Assembly (NCBI GenBank): GCA_029465975.1
Contig: CM055760.1
Span: 8,140,575-8,204,574, forward strand
Length of the DNA stretch: 64,000 nt
Source: Dallia pectoralis
Taxonomy: Eukaryota > Chordata > Actinopteri > Esociformes > Umbridae
Direction of reading: 5' to 3'
The translations under genes were made by a program, and so were the position numbers. Of this stretch, positions 35,007 through 44,594 are shown in pieces. Under the pieces are notes generated by a model. It was not told the DNA's origin and did no database searches. It was given only the letters and a program-made list of their open reading frames with translations. Numbering within the stretch: position 1 is the stretch's first letter; the number at the start of each line of letters is the position of its first letter.

Positions 35007-37263
35007 CTCGGTTTCTGACGTGGGGCCGTCATTAGGCTTACTAAGCTATGTTTACAGTAACCCTGCTCCTGGCGGCTGCGTTATCCCGGCCCTCACAGCT
35101 CTCCGCCTGAAACCGTCATAAATCATCGTTAACAGACAGGCCCTGACATCCGAGCCAAACATCACCGAAGAGTCGCTCCTCTCTAGTCGGGAATTTCTGC
35201 TCTGGATGTATAAACACGACTGGCTGTGTAATGTCAGTACGAAACATTAGTGAAGCTCACCACCCCCCCCCCCCAACAAAAAACAACTGGGTTGAGTTCC
35301 AAAGAGAGAGAGAGATGAAAGAGGGAGCGGAGAACAGAGCGATAATGCCCCGCCACATTATGTTAAGCTTTTCTCCTCGGAACCTGCCAGGAATGTGGAT
35401 TTCTCTGTGTTTCCCTGCCAAAAGGAAGTAGGCTACAGTGACAGTCAGGGTGCTCTAAAGCTATTAACCAATGCTAACGGTATCGAATAAGTGAAGGTAA
35501 GTGAGAGTGGGGCATACTAAGTTGATTCTACAAAAAAAGAGATTCCAGCTGAAGAAACGAGTGAAACAAGCTATTCTACTTCGACTGACATCGGTCCAAA
35601 CTGAAACACACAGGTATAATGGGTTCAGCTTTAAACTGCGTCGGAAATTACTGGGAACGCGGCGTGTACTTTGTCCTGTTTCTATTTTTTCTCAACCGTA
35701 ACACCGACCTGACAAATATACATAGGCTCGAGTATTTGACAATCAATGAAATAACAGTCCCCCGTGTGCACTTCAGATTCTTTTAATTGCTTCGCGATTC
35801 TTCGGAGGTTAGGTCGTTGCCGGGAGGAATGAAAATACAAATAACGGCATTTACCTCGTCGGTAAAATCGCAATCAAACAACGCCCGGCAGGTCTGAGTG
35901 ATTGCAATCAACCGAGCCTTGTTCCTGCAGTGCTAGTTCCCGAACGACTGTCGATGTTCGCATATTGTCTGTTGGTCTAAAATACTACACAACACCTCAG
36001 ATAAAACAGGCACGCGGGAATATCAGCGTCTCGTTTTTGCACACAACGCTCTGTGCGCACGTGCGCTTCATTCGGCGTTGCACAAGACGCAGGATTTCGA
36101 ACCGCGACTCAACTTGATGGAATTAAAGGAGCCTTCTGTCAGCTAATTGAGGGGTCGTGAACAGAATGGCCGGATTGTGGGCGGAGCTGAGAGCTCCAAC
36201 AGACACCAGTATATCATTGTTCAGGCAGCAGAATGATGACGACCCGAAGACAGAGACCTCCACATTGATCACCTACTTACTTACTGGCTGCTTTTAAACC
36301 ATCAATACCTTTTAAAGCACCACTTAGGATGTGGGACATATGTCACGGGCAGACTGTCTTTCTGAGTGCTCGGGTCTGAGGGCCAAAGGTCCATAGTCAT
36401 AAAGGCAGGGAACTGTGCAAGAGACCAAGCCTACAACAGTGTTACAGTGAGAGATAAACGAACACAGAGAGGGCTGAAATTCAATTGCAAACACCTTCCT
36501 TGTGACAAGGTTGCATGTAGCAGAATTGTTTTGGTCGTAGTCTGATTTTAGCACTCGGCAAAAGATCACACTTTTTTATTTTTCGCACGCAAACGTTTCT
36601 TCGGGGCTAATTGAATGCACTCAGTCCAAAACAAAACGGAACCACGTAGCACATTGTCACGGAAGTCAAATAATTCAACGATGCGATGTTCACTAACGAG
36701 CGCGGAAAAGGCTACATTCCACGTTCGGCTCTCTGTCGTCATGTTTGGATATGTCATTTGCTCTCTGAGTTTTTCAACTTGAGTGTCGTTGTCAGAGGCG
36801 GCCGGACATGAGTTGAATGCAGGACACGCGAGTGTGCCTATTGTTCACGGCCAAAGCCGGCGAATGGTGCTCGGACCAGCGAGCTCCATTACGGGAGTGA
36901 CGAGTGGAGCCTAGACATTAGTGTTCTCCCTCCTCTGTCGCCGTCCTTGACACACTTCTTCAAGGTGGTGAACGGGCCGACCCCATCAGCTGGCGCGGTC
37001 CAGCTCCCTGGAGCGGTAACACCCAGCGCCCCCGCAGCATCTATCTCACTGACCCGCGTGCGCTACATTCTGTCTCACCCGTTCTCCACCCGCCTTGGGC
37101 TCCCCCTGACAATACACTCTCGTCGACTGATTAATGCCTGTCTTTCTTCGACGGGGCAAACCATTCTCGTGGATGGGGGGGCTAGTTAGAAACCACAGGC
37201 TGGTGCAATTGTTCATTATCTCGTACAGCACGCGATCATTGTCAACTTGACAGATTGGGATTT
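35006..37263. other. Non-coding stretch, no gene recognised
   Basis: Mixed composition with a C14 run near 35262-35275. The region 36700-37190 is CpG-containing. No supported exon, RNA or element. Confidence 0.45.
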
Positions 37264-37270
37264 GTGTGTG

Positions 37271-37328
<58 letters not shown>

Positions 37329-37350
37329 CGTGCGTGTGTGTGCGTGTGTG
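37264..37350. repeat. (TG)n microsatellite with TGCG end
   Basis: About 85 bp of (TG)n with one TTTG interruption, then tgcgtgcgtgcg. Confidence 0.95.
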
Positions 37351-37424
37351 TACATGGCCGTGAGTTTGTGGTGTGTGGGCTTTTCTCCCAGGTCTACGGG
37401 GAAGTAGATCGAGGCGAGGTTCAG

Positions 37425-37737
37425 AGAGTGGCCCTGACCTCCTGCCTCCAGGCTCTACCTGGTGAGAGTGCCCCTGACCTCCTGCCTCCAGGCTCTACCT
37501 GGTGAGAGTGTCCCTGACCTCCTGCCTCCAGGATCTACCTGGTGAGAGTGCCCCTGACCTCACCCCTCTAGGATCTACCTGGTGAGAGTGCCCCTGACCT
37601 CACCCCTCCAGGCTCTACCTGGTGAGAGTGCCCCTGACCTCACTCCTCTAGGCTCTACCTACTAGAGTGCCCCTGACCCCCTGCCTCCAGGTTCTACCTG
37701 GTGAGAGTGCCCCTGACCTCACCCCTCCAGGCTTTCC
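37425..37737. repeat. 40-bp minisatellite, about 7-8 copies
   Basis: Unit: gagagtgcccctgacctcctgcctccaggctctacctggt, with cacccctc/ctgcctcc variants. Each unit contains ccaggctctacctgg, a 5-bp-arm inverted repeat. Confidence 0.9.
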
Positions 37738-38683
37738 TTTCCATCAGTGATTAGGCCAAACCACCACTGTTTTATCTGTCAACTTAAATTGTTGGTGTTA
37801 AAATACCCCATTGTCACGCAGGTGTGGGTGGTAGTGCAGAACCCAGCATGCTCGGGTGAGGTCCCTCCATGTTCTTCACCATCACCACTAGACTTGCACA
37901 TCACCCCACGACGTTTGGGTTGTGGAATGCAGTGTTTGGATTTCGCTAGAAATTACAGTTCCACTTTTGGCTCTTCTGTCTATAATATAGCTTTAAAAGA
38001 TAATTTAGGTTTTTGACAGGTAAAATGAGCATATTCTCTGTGGCTGAGTTAGAGATGCCAGTATTATTTTAACACCCGATAAATGAGTGTTTTGATTACA
38101 ACAAAGAAATGAACAAAGAAATTAAATAAGCACCAAACTTTGATGTCATTTTTGTTCTCTTATTCTTTCGTACTCTTACACACCAAATGCTGACACTGTA
38201 TGCGGACCTGGTTTAATTAATTTGTAACTATTGTTTACATTATGTCATAGCCACATGTGGTTCGCTTATAAGTAATAATTGTTCTGGTCAGGTTCATTTT
38301 TAACATATGTTATTACAGAATTGTCATTTGTACTATACACACCCATTGATAAATTAATGTCTCATTTCCAAAAACACACGTCTCTCATCCAGCATGCTTT
38401 TGTGTCGTAGTAAGCTAAACCCACGGTGAATTATAACATCAAATTAACCCTATGCCATTACGAACCCACTCAGAAACAAAAAAACTTCAGTCTCTAAGAG
38501 GTTCACTGGGTTAAGCGGAATACTTTAATCATGCCGGAAAACCAATTATTTACGTTATATCATCAGTAGCAATTAATAATGATGCACAAAAGTTGTAGAT
38601 GGGAGTGTAAGGAATATGCCTATTAGTTCGCAGAGATTGAGACAGACGAGGCATAGGTCAATGGAATGGTTTTGACGTGCGCT
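37738..38683. other. Non-coding stretch, nothing recognised
   Basis: AT-rich. No gene or element recognised. Confidence 0.45.
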
Positions 38684-39008
38684 AAATAAAAGGTCCTTAT
38701 AAAATAGCAGTAAGACATTCCAAATAAAAAGTCCTTATAAAATAGCAGTAAGACTTTCCAAATAAAAAGTCCTTATAAAACAGCAGTAAGACCTTCCAAA
38801 TAAAAAGTCCTTATAAAACAGCAGTAAGACTTTCCAAATAAAAAGTCCTTATAAAACAGCAGTAGGACCTTCCAAATAAAAAGTCCTTATAAAACAGCAA
38901 GACCTTCCAAATAAAAAGTCCTTAAAACAGCAGTAAGACCTTCCAAATAAAAAGTCCTTAAAACAGCAGTAAGACCTTCCAAATAAAAAGTCCTTATAAA
39001 ACAGCAGG
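38684..39008. repeat. 38-bp AT-rich minisatellite, about 8-9 copies
   Basis: Unit: aaataaaaagtccttataaa plus acagcagtaagaccttcc. Several copies carry 4-7-bp deletions (ccttaaaacag; acagcaagacc). Copies contain AATAAA and a stretch of A, but there is no transcript evidence. Confidence 0.9.
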
Positions 39009-40864
39009 ACATAGTCTCAACATTAATTTCATTTGTCTACCGGTAAAAAGTCGTTTCATGATTAACACAGTTTTTTTCTGTTTCTTATGTAAACGTTTAG
39101 GGCTCGATTGAAATTATTATGCAAATTTAACCGTGAAGTCGTTGAAGGGAGACAGACTAACCCCGTTGTTGCGCTCCGCAGCGTCTTTGACCGTGTTTTT
39201 TTTCTTATATGACTCATGGCCGTGACAGACAGGGAAATCGATATTTTGACTTTGGCCACCGTTTTTTGTCTCACAGGCAAAGTGATGGTAATGGAAGAGG
39301 ACGGTAAATAAGTGGAGGCTTTTTGACAAATGAATCCATTAACATTTCCCCGTGTCGCCCGTTGAGCAGATTTGCCGTTTTATGGGGCAGGAAAGAGGAG
39401 CCGGTAAATCTGTGAAGCTGAGTGAGGAGCCCGTGGACCGGCCAGAGAGGAGAACGCGTCTCCCATGATGCAGCACTTTATTTCCGTGCGAAATGGCATC
39501 TTTATCTGTCTAGATTAAGTTTTGATTCCTTGCCACATACGGTGCCGCAAATCATTTTTAATGTTGATATCAAGGGCGGCAGTAAAGTATACCGCCTAAA
39601 GCATTGGAAAATAGCTTAATTATGTGGCATATGCCGTCGTCACCAGCCGACAGACAGTGGCACTGCCTCATTGTGGCTTACAGTAATAAACATCCACTCC
39701 AAACTGCTGCTTTATGTGCAAATATCAGGCCGTTTGTCATAATTTCTAAATATCTCTCTCAGCCTGGTATTCTCTGCATCTCATTGTAAGGGGACAGGGA
39801 ACCTGGGCAAGGTGCTGTAGTTTGTGGGCAGGATTAATTTCCGACTCAAATTTCTCCCAGATGTGTATCTGCTAAATGAGAAAAAAGCTATTTCGGGGGT
39901 GCACGTAGAGACCAACATCATGTGACATCGTCATTCACATCTCTTCCTGTTTGATTGGCGGACTTACGTGTTCAGTACAGGAACCGGGAGTTTTGTTTGT
40001 TCAGAGCTCGAGACTGCATTTTCGTGACCTTTGACACGTACTGTCAGCTGAAGAGAACACCCAGAAGATCCATCTCAACTTGTTAGGCGCTGAATAGGAA
40101 GGAAATCATTTTAGGAATCACTCTGCTTCTGTTGGGCCTTCTCCTCCTACGTCCCAAAAGCAAACAACGACCCTTAGAGGAATCCCCTTGAGACTCAGAA
40201 TATAAACGTTCAGCAAAACCTAAATGTGTGCAATTAGGGTGACGGGATTGGCAAGCGCTGTCCAGGTTTGGTGATTAAAACTGAAAATGAGTGTTTGATT
40301 TGTAATGAAACATGACTGCTTTGGCTACACCGCCTCCGCTATGGTCTTTGACTACTTAGGGCGCCTTGGGCGACTCAATCAGGGCAGGAGGTTGGAGAGT
40401 GCGCCTGGCGCATTAAGATTCCTGTGTAGATGTCTAGGTTAAGTGGGCAGCATAATATGAACCAGAACAGCATAGGATGTGCTTAGGAAGACACATGTCT
40501 CGACATCAACTGTCCTGATTTTGCTGAGAGTTGCTGGGATGAAGCAGAGACTTGATAAAAATACATCGGGAGTATATATTTAAATAAAAAACACTAGTAC
40601 AAAGTTGTTACAAAACAGTTATACGTTTCTTGCAAACATGTAGCAGAAAGTAAAGCAGAATTTGTTTTTGTAAAATGAAATCACAACATAAACATATACA
40701 AAAAGATCACCGCGGCATGCACCATATAAATTAGCAGACTATTATTTAATCCCATTAACTTTCAAAGGCAATTTTTGAAATTATATAAATGCCTCATGTG
40801 TTAATAGAGTGCAAATAAGAAAAATGGAAATGGCATAATTTGACATTTTCTTTTCATAATTTCC
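39009..40864. other. Non-coding stretch, no gene recognised
   Basis: AT-rich DNA up to the target duplication of the LTR element. No supported exon. Confidence 0.45.
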
Positions 40865-40869
40865 ATGAC
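40865..40869. other. Target site duplication of LTR element, left copy
   Basis: ATGAC immediately outside the left LTR. An identical ATGAC follows the right LTR at 44590-44594. A 5-bp duplication is typical of Ty3/gypsy-type and several other LTR integrases. Confidence 0.9.
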
Positions 40870-41174
40870 TGTCAGGATTGGGGCTTTCGAGCAGGTTGAG
40901 GACACAAACGCAGAGTGCTTTGTAATATCAGGGTTTATTTTCTCCCAAAACAGGAACGGGTAGCTTAACACCAAGACAATCCTAACACTTAACAATGACC
41001 GACACTGAAAGACAGGAAACGACAGAACTAAATACAGGGACTAACGAGCACACACAACACAGGTGCGGACAAAAACACAGGTGAACGAACAAGTCCCTAA
41101 TTTTCCCTCTCTCCGGATGCGGGGGAGGTGTCATCACCACCATAGAGTGGGAGGACAGGACTCTGTCCCTTACA
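40870..41174 (-). repeat. 3' LTR of the minus-strand element
   Basis: 305 bp, TGTAAGGGACAGAGTCC...AATCCTGACA when read on the minus strand. AATAAA is at 40934-40939 (complement), about 65 bp before the LTR end. The last 78 bp at the element-internal side also encode the C-terminus and stop codon of the ORF. Confidence 0.92.
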
Positions 41175-44100
41175 GAATCCCCCACTTAAATGCGCGGCTC
41201 CCGAAGCGCCCAAAACACAAGGACAGGGAGGACTGAGAGACGGGTCTCGGGCAGGGCACAGAGACGGGCCTGGAGCCCGGTCTGGTGGATGCAGGTCAGG
41301 GGACCGGACCGGCGGATGCAGGTCAGGGGACCGGACCGGCGGAGACGGTGGTTCAGGTGGTCGACCCGGCGGGAGCGGGTCAGGAGGTCTACCCGGCGGG
41401 AGCGGGTCAGGAGGTCTACCCGGCGGGAGCGGGTCAGGAGGTCTACCCGGCGGGAGCGGGTCAGGAGGTCTACCCGGAGGGAGCGGGTCAGGAGGTCTAC
41501 CCGGCGGGAGCGGGTCTGGAGGTCTACCCGGCGGGAGCGGGTCTGGAGGTCTACCCGGCGGGAGCGGGTCTGGAGGTCTACCCGGCGGGAGCGGGTCTGG
41601 AGATCTACCCGGCGGGAGCGGGTCTGGAGGTCTACCCGGCGGGAGCGGGTCTGGAGGTCTACCCGGCGGGAGCGTGTCTGGAGGTCTCCTCGGCGGGAGC
41701 AGATCTGGAGGTCGGACAGGAGGGTGCAGGTCTAGAGGTCGACCAGCCAGAGACGGGTCAGGAGGCAGTGCCGGGGGAGTCGGGTCAGGAGGCAGGGCCG
41801 GAGGAGACGGGTCAGGAGGCAGGGCCGGAGGAGACGGGTCTGGAGGCCGTGCCGGAGGACACGGTTCAGGTGGCCGGGGAACCGGCTTTGGCCCGGCAAC
41901 AGTCCTTGGCCCGGCAACAGTCCTTGGCCCGGCAACAGTCCTTGGCCCGGGAACTGGCTCGGCCAGGATGACGGCCTCGGGCATTGGACGGGGCTCGAAG
42001 ACAGGACGGGGAACCGGACTGGAGTCAGGCAGGGGGACAGGACTGGAGTCAGGCAAGGGGACAGGACTGGAGTCAGGCAGGGGGACAGGACTGGAGTCAG
42101 GCAGGGGGACAGGACTGGAGTCAGGCAGGGGGACAGGAGTGAGCTCTGGGTCTGGAGTGAGCTCTGGGTCTGGAGTGAGCTCTGGGTCTGGAGTGAGCTC
42201 TGGGGCTGGAGTGAGCTCTGGGGCTGGAGTGAGCTCTGGGGCTGGAGTGAGCTCTGGGGCTGGAGTGAGCTCTGGGGCTGGAGTGAGCTCTGGGGCTGGA
42301 GTGAGCTCTGGAGCCGGGACGGACACGGGGACAGACTCTGGGACGGACACGGGGGCTGGCCCAGGCACGGAAACGGGGACTGGCCCAGGCAGGGAAACGG
42401 GGACTGGCCCAGGCAGGGAAACGGGGACTGGGACAGACACGGCAACTGGGACAGGCAGGGCAACTGGGACAGGCAGGGAAACTGGGACAGGCAGGGAAAC
42501 TGGGACTGGGACAGGCAGGGAAACTGGGACTGGGACAGGCAGGGAAACTGGGACAGGCAGGGAAACTGGGACTGGGACAGGCAGGGAAACTGGGACTGGG
42601 ACAGGCAGGGAAACTGGGACTGGGACAGGCAGGGAAAATGGGACTGGGACAGGCACGGGGACTGGGACAGACACGGGGACAGGCTCAGACACGGGGACAG
42701 GCTCAGAGACGGGGACAGGCTCAGAGACGGGGACAGGCTCAGAGACGGGGACAGGCTCAGAGACGGGGACAGGGTCAGAGACGGGGACAGGGTCAGAGAC
42801 GGGGACAGGGTCAGAGACGGGGACAGACGTGCACTCCGGGACAGACGTGCACTCCGGGACAGACGTGCACTCCGGGACAGACGTGCACTCCGGGACAGAC
42901 GTGCACTCCGGGACAGACGTGCACTCCGGGACAGACGTGCACTCCGGGACAGACGTGCACTCAGGGACAGACGTGCACTCAGGGACAGACGTGCACTCAG
43001 GGACAGACGTGCACTCAGGGACAGACGTGCACTCAGGGACAGACGTGCACTCAGGGACAGACGTGCACTCCGGGACAGACGTGCACTCCGGGACAGAAGT
43101 GCACTCCGGGACAGACGTGCACTCCGGGACAGACGTGCACTCCGGGACAGACGTGCACTCAGGGACAGACGTGCACTCAGGGACAGACGTGCACTCAGGG
43201 ACAGACGTGCACTCAGGGACAGACGTGCACTCAGGGACAGACGTGCACTCAGGGACAGACGTGCACTCAGGGACAGACGTGCACTCAGGGACAGAAACTT
43301 GGGCTACCCTTGAGACGGGAACAGGGACGGTCGCAGGAGCAGAGTCAGTGGCAGTCTCCAGGAGCGAGAGAAGGTGAGGCGCACGGCAGAACAACCGTGG
43401 CATTAGGTACCTCAGCGCTGGATGTGGAAGCACTCCTTGGTGAGCTCGCCACGAGAAGAACCTGCTGAACAGCCCGCTCTCCTCCTCCGGGCCACACCCT
43501 GTCTCGTCTATCCAGGCCATATAGTCCCTGAAGACCTCCCGATCCTCCCGCAAAGCCTCCTCTATACCCTGAGCGGCGGCCATCTTGGTCGACGGGGCTG
43601 CAGCCATCTTGGTCGACGGGGCGGCAGCCATCTTGGTCGACGGGGCGGCAGCCATCTTGGTCGACGGGGCGGCAGCCATCTTGGTCGACGGGGCGGCAGC
43701 CATCGTGGTCGACGGGGCGGCAGCCATCTTTTGCTGCGGGGCGGCAGCCATCTTGTGCTGCGGGGCGGCAGCCATCTTGTGCTGCGGGGCGGCAGCCATC
43801 TTGTGCTGCGGGGCGGCAGCCATCTTGTGCTGCGGGGCGGCAGCCATCTTGTGCTGCGGGGCGGCAGCCATCTTGTGCTGCGGGGCGGCAGCCATCTTGT
43901 GCTGCGGGGCGGCAGCCATCTTGTGCTGCGGGGCGGCAGCCATCTTGTGCTGCGGGGCGGCAGCCATCTTGTGCTGCGGGGCGGCAGCCATCTTGTGCTG
44001 CGGGGCGGCAGCCATCTCGTGCTGCGGGGCAGCAGCCATGGGTGGTGAGGTGGGGGACAGAAACGTGGAGGTTGAGACGGGAATCAGCTGGAGGGTGAAG

Positions 44101-44282
44101 GGATCCCACCGGAACTCCCCCTCCAGGTACTCCTCATCCTCGGACTCGTCCTCTGGCTCGGAGTCCTCTGCTTCATAGGGCTCTATGTAGAGCCTGTGCA
44201 TTAACCCCTCGTCGGGGTTTTCGAGCCGTAGGCTGGCCCACGATACTGCACCCTGCTGTGTCCTCTCTTTTGGGTCGGTCAT
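41097..44282 (-). CDS. 1061-residue Pro/Ala/Cys-rich repeat protein of the LTR element (unknown function)
   Basis: I do not recognise this protein. ATG (44280-44282) lies 2 nt inside the 5' LTR boundary; TAG lies within the 3' LTR. Approximate layout: residues 1-80 unique, with an acidic stretch (EAEDSEPEDESEDEEYLEGE); 80-235, nineteen 8-residue AAAPQHKM/AAAPSTKM units; 235-330, a unique, probably helical block (EEALREDREVFRDYMAWIDE ... FSRFFSWRAHQGVLPHPALR); 330-485, about 26 CTSVPE units, one Cys every six residues; then PVPVS, ELTPAP, VPLPDSSP, TVAGPR and nine-residue PPDPLPPGR arrays; and an LTR-encoded tail ending SGEREN. No signal peptide, CCHC knuckle, protease or polymerase motif is seen. 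It remains open through arrays with unit lengths of 18, 24 and 27 bp, all multiples of three, so openness is partly forced. The unique blocks staying open gives some support for selection. It could be an altered gag-like or a captured sequence. Confidence 0.6.
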   Translation of the reverse strand: MTDPKERTQQGAVSWASLRLENPDEGLMHRLYIEPYEAEDSEPEDESEDEEYLEGEFRWDPFTLQLIPVSTSTFLSPTSPPMAAAPQHEMAAAPQHKMAAAPQHKMAAAPQHKMAAAPQHKMAAAPQHKMAAAPQHKMAAAPQHKMAAAPQHKMAAAPQHKMAAAPQHKMAAAPQHKMAAAPQQKMAAAPSTTMAAAPSTKMAAAPSTKMAAAPSTKMAAAPSTKMAAAPSTKMAAAQGIEEALREDREVFRDYMAWIDETGCGPEEESGLFSRFFSWRAHQGVLPHPALRYLMPRLFCRAPHLLSLLETATDSAPATVPVPVSRVAQVSVPECTSVPECTSVPECTSVPECTSVPECTSVPECTSVPECTSVPECTSVPECTSVPECTSVPECTSVPECTSVPECTSVPECTSVPECTSVPECTSVPECTSVPECTSVPECTSVPECTSVPECTSVPECTSVPECTSVPECTSVPECTSVPECTSVPVSDPVPVSDPVPVSDPVPVSEPVPVSEPVPVSEPVPVSEPVPVSEPVPVSVPVPVPVPVPFSLPVPVPVSLPVPVPVSLPVPVPVSLPVPVSLPVPVPVSLPVPVPVSLPVPVSLPVPVALPVPVAVSVPVPVSLPGPVPVSLPGPVPVSVPGPAPVSVPESVPVSVPAPELTPAPELTPAPELTPAPELTPAPELTPAPELTPAPELTPDPELTPDPELTPDPELTPVPLPDSSPVPLPDSSPVPLPDSSPVPLPDSSPVPLPDSSPVPRPVFEPRPMPEAVILAEPVPGPRTVAGPRTVAGPRTVAGPKPVPRPPEPCPPARPPDPSPPALPPDPSPPALPPDPTPPALPPDPSLAGRPLDLHPPVRPPDLLPPRRPPDTLPPGRPPDPLPPGRPPDPLPPGRSPDPLPPGRPPDPLPPGRPPDPLPPGRPPDPLPPGRPPDPLPPGRPPDPLPPGRPPDPLPPGRPPDPLPPGRPPDPLPPGRPPEPPSPPVRSPDLHPPVRSPDLHPPDRAPGPSLCPARDPSLSPPCPCVLGASGAAHLSGGFCKGQSPVLPLYGGDDTSPASGEREN
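41178..41187 (-). other. Polypurine tract of LTR element
   Basis: Minus-strand aagtggggga, followed by ttc and then the TG of the 3' LTR. Position and composition fit the plus-strand primer of LTR elements. Confidence 0.7.
41363..41705. repeat. 27-bp array in LTR element ORF (about 12 copies)
   Basis: Unit gcgggagcgggtcaggaggt plus ctacccg; minus-strand translation PPDPLPPGR. Two subtypes (gggtcagg and gggtctgg) are grouped in blocks. Confidence 0.9.
42010..42312. repeat. 24-bp and 18-bp arrays in LTR element ORF
   Basis: Five copies of aggactggagtcaggcaggg + ggac (VPLPDSSP on the minus strand) are followed by about ten copies of agtgagctctgggtctgg/agtgagctctggggctgg (ELTPDP/ELTPAP). Confidence 0.9.
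42355..42828. repeat. PVPVS-encoding GGGACAGGCAGG-type array
   Basis: Mixed 12-, 18- and 24-bp blocks (gggactgggacaggcagg, ggctcagagacggggaca) encoding PVPVSLP and PVPVSEP on the minus strand. All indels are multiples of three, so the frame is kept. Confidence 0.85.
42829..43292. repeat. 18-bp array encoding CTSVPE (about 26 copies)
   Basis: Unit acgtgcactccgggacag with a tcc/tca synonymous variant (CCC/CTG-side third-position changes). Variants occur in runs, indicating expansion by block duplication. One copy has acgtg changed to aagtg. Confidence 0.95.
43578..44040. repeat. 24-bp array encoding AAAPQHKM/AAAPSTKM (19 copies)
   Basis: Unit gcggcagccatcttgtgctg + cggg (13 copies) or gcggcagccatcttggtcga + cggg (6 copies). 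The two subtypes form two contiguous blocks, so each expanded separately. Each unit carries ATG on the minus strand (KM), giving a ladder of potential internal starts. Confidence 0.95.
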
Positions 44283-44284
44283 TC

Positions 44285-44589
44285 TGTCAGGATTGGGGCT
44301 TTCGAGCAGGTTGAGGACACAAACGCAGAGTGCTTTGTAATATCAGGGTTTATTTTCTCCCAAAACAGGAACGGGTAGCTTAACACCAAGACAATCCTAA
44401 CACTTAACAATGACCGACACTGAAAGACAGGAAACGACAGAACTAAATACAGGGACTAACGAGCACACACAACACAGGTGCGGACAAAAACACAGGTGAA
44501 CGAACAAGTCCCTAATTTTCCCTCTCTCCGGATGCGGGGGAGGTGTCATCACCACCATAGAGTGGGAGGACAGGACTCTGTCCCTTACA
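44285..44589 (-). repeat. 5' LTR of the minus-strand element
   Basis: 305 bp, apparently identical to 40870-41174. AATAAA is at 44349-44354 (complement). The internal side meets the ORF start after only two bases (tc on the + strand), so there is no untranslated primer-binding site and no TGG for pairing with a tRNA 3' CCA at the usual position. Confidence 0.92.
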
Positions 44590-44594
44590 ATGAC
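44590..44594. other. Target site duplication of LTR element, right copy
   Basis: ATGAC, identical to 40865-40869. Confidence 0.9.

Larger units (their letters stand above)
40870..44589 (-). mobile_element. Intact non-autonomous LTR retroelement (3720 bp) with one large repeat-rich ORF
   Basis: Two 305-bp direct repeats (40870-41174 and 44285-44589) look identical base for base, begin TG and end CA, and are flanked by ATGAC on both sides. On the minus strand a purine tract (aagtggggga, complement of 41178-41187) sits just before the 3' LTR. This sets the orientation, and AATAAA in the LTR agrees with it. The 3.1-kb interior contains a single 1061-codon frame and no protease, reverse transcriptase, RNase H or integrase motifs, so mobilisation must depend on another element. 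Identical LTRs imply very recent insertion, unless gene conversion or assembly has made them so. Confidence 0.92.

Noticed and set aside
41190..44178. Long + strand frames inside the LTR element (up to 567 codons)
   Set aside because: Shadows of the minus-strand frame; arrays in multiples of three keep the opposite strand open too. Element orientation (PPT, AATAAA, start/stop positions) favours the minus strand.
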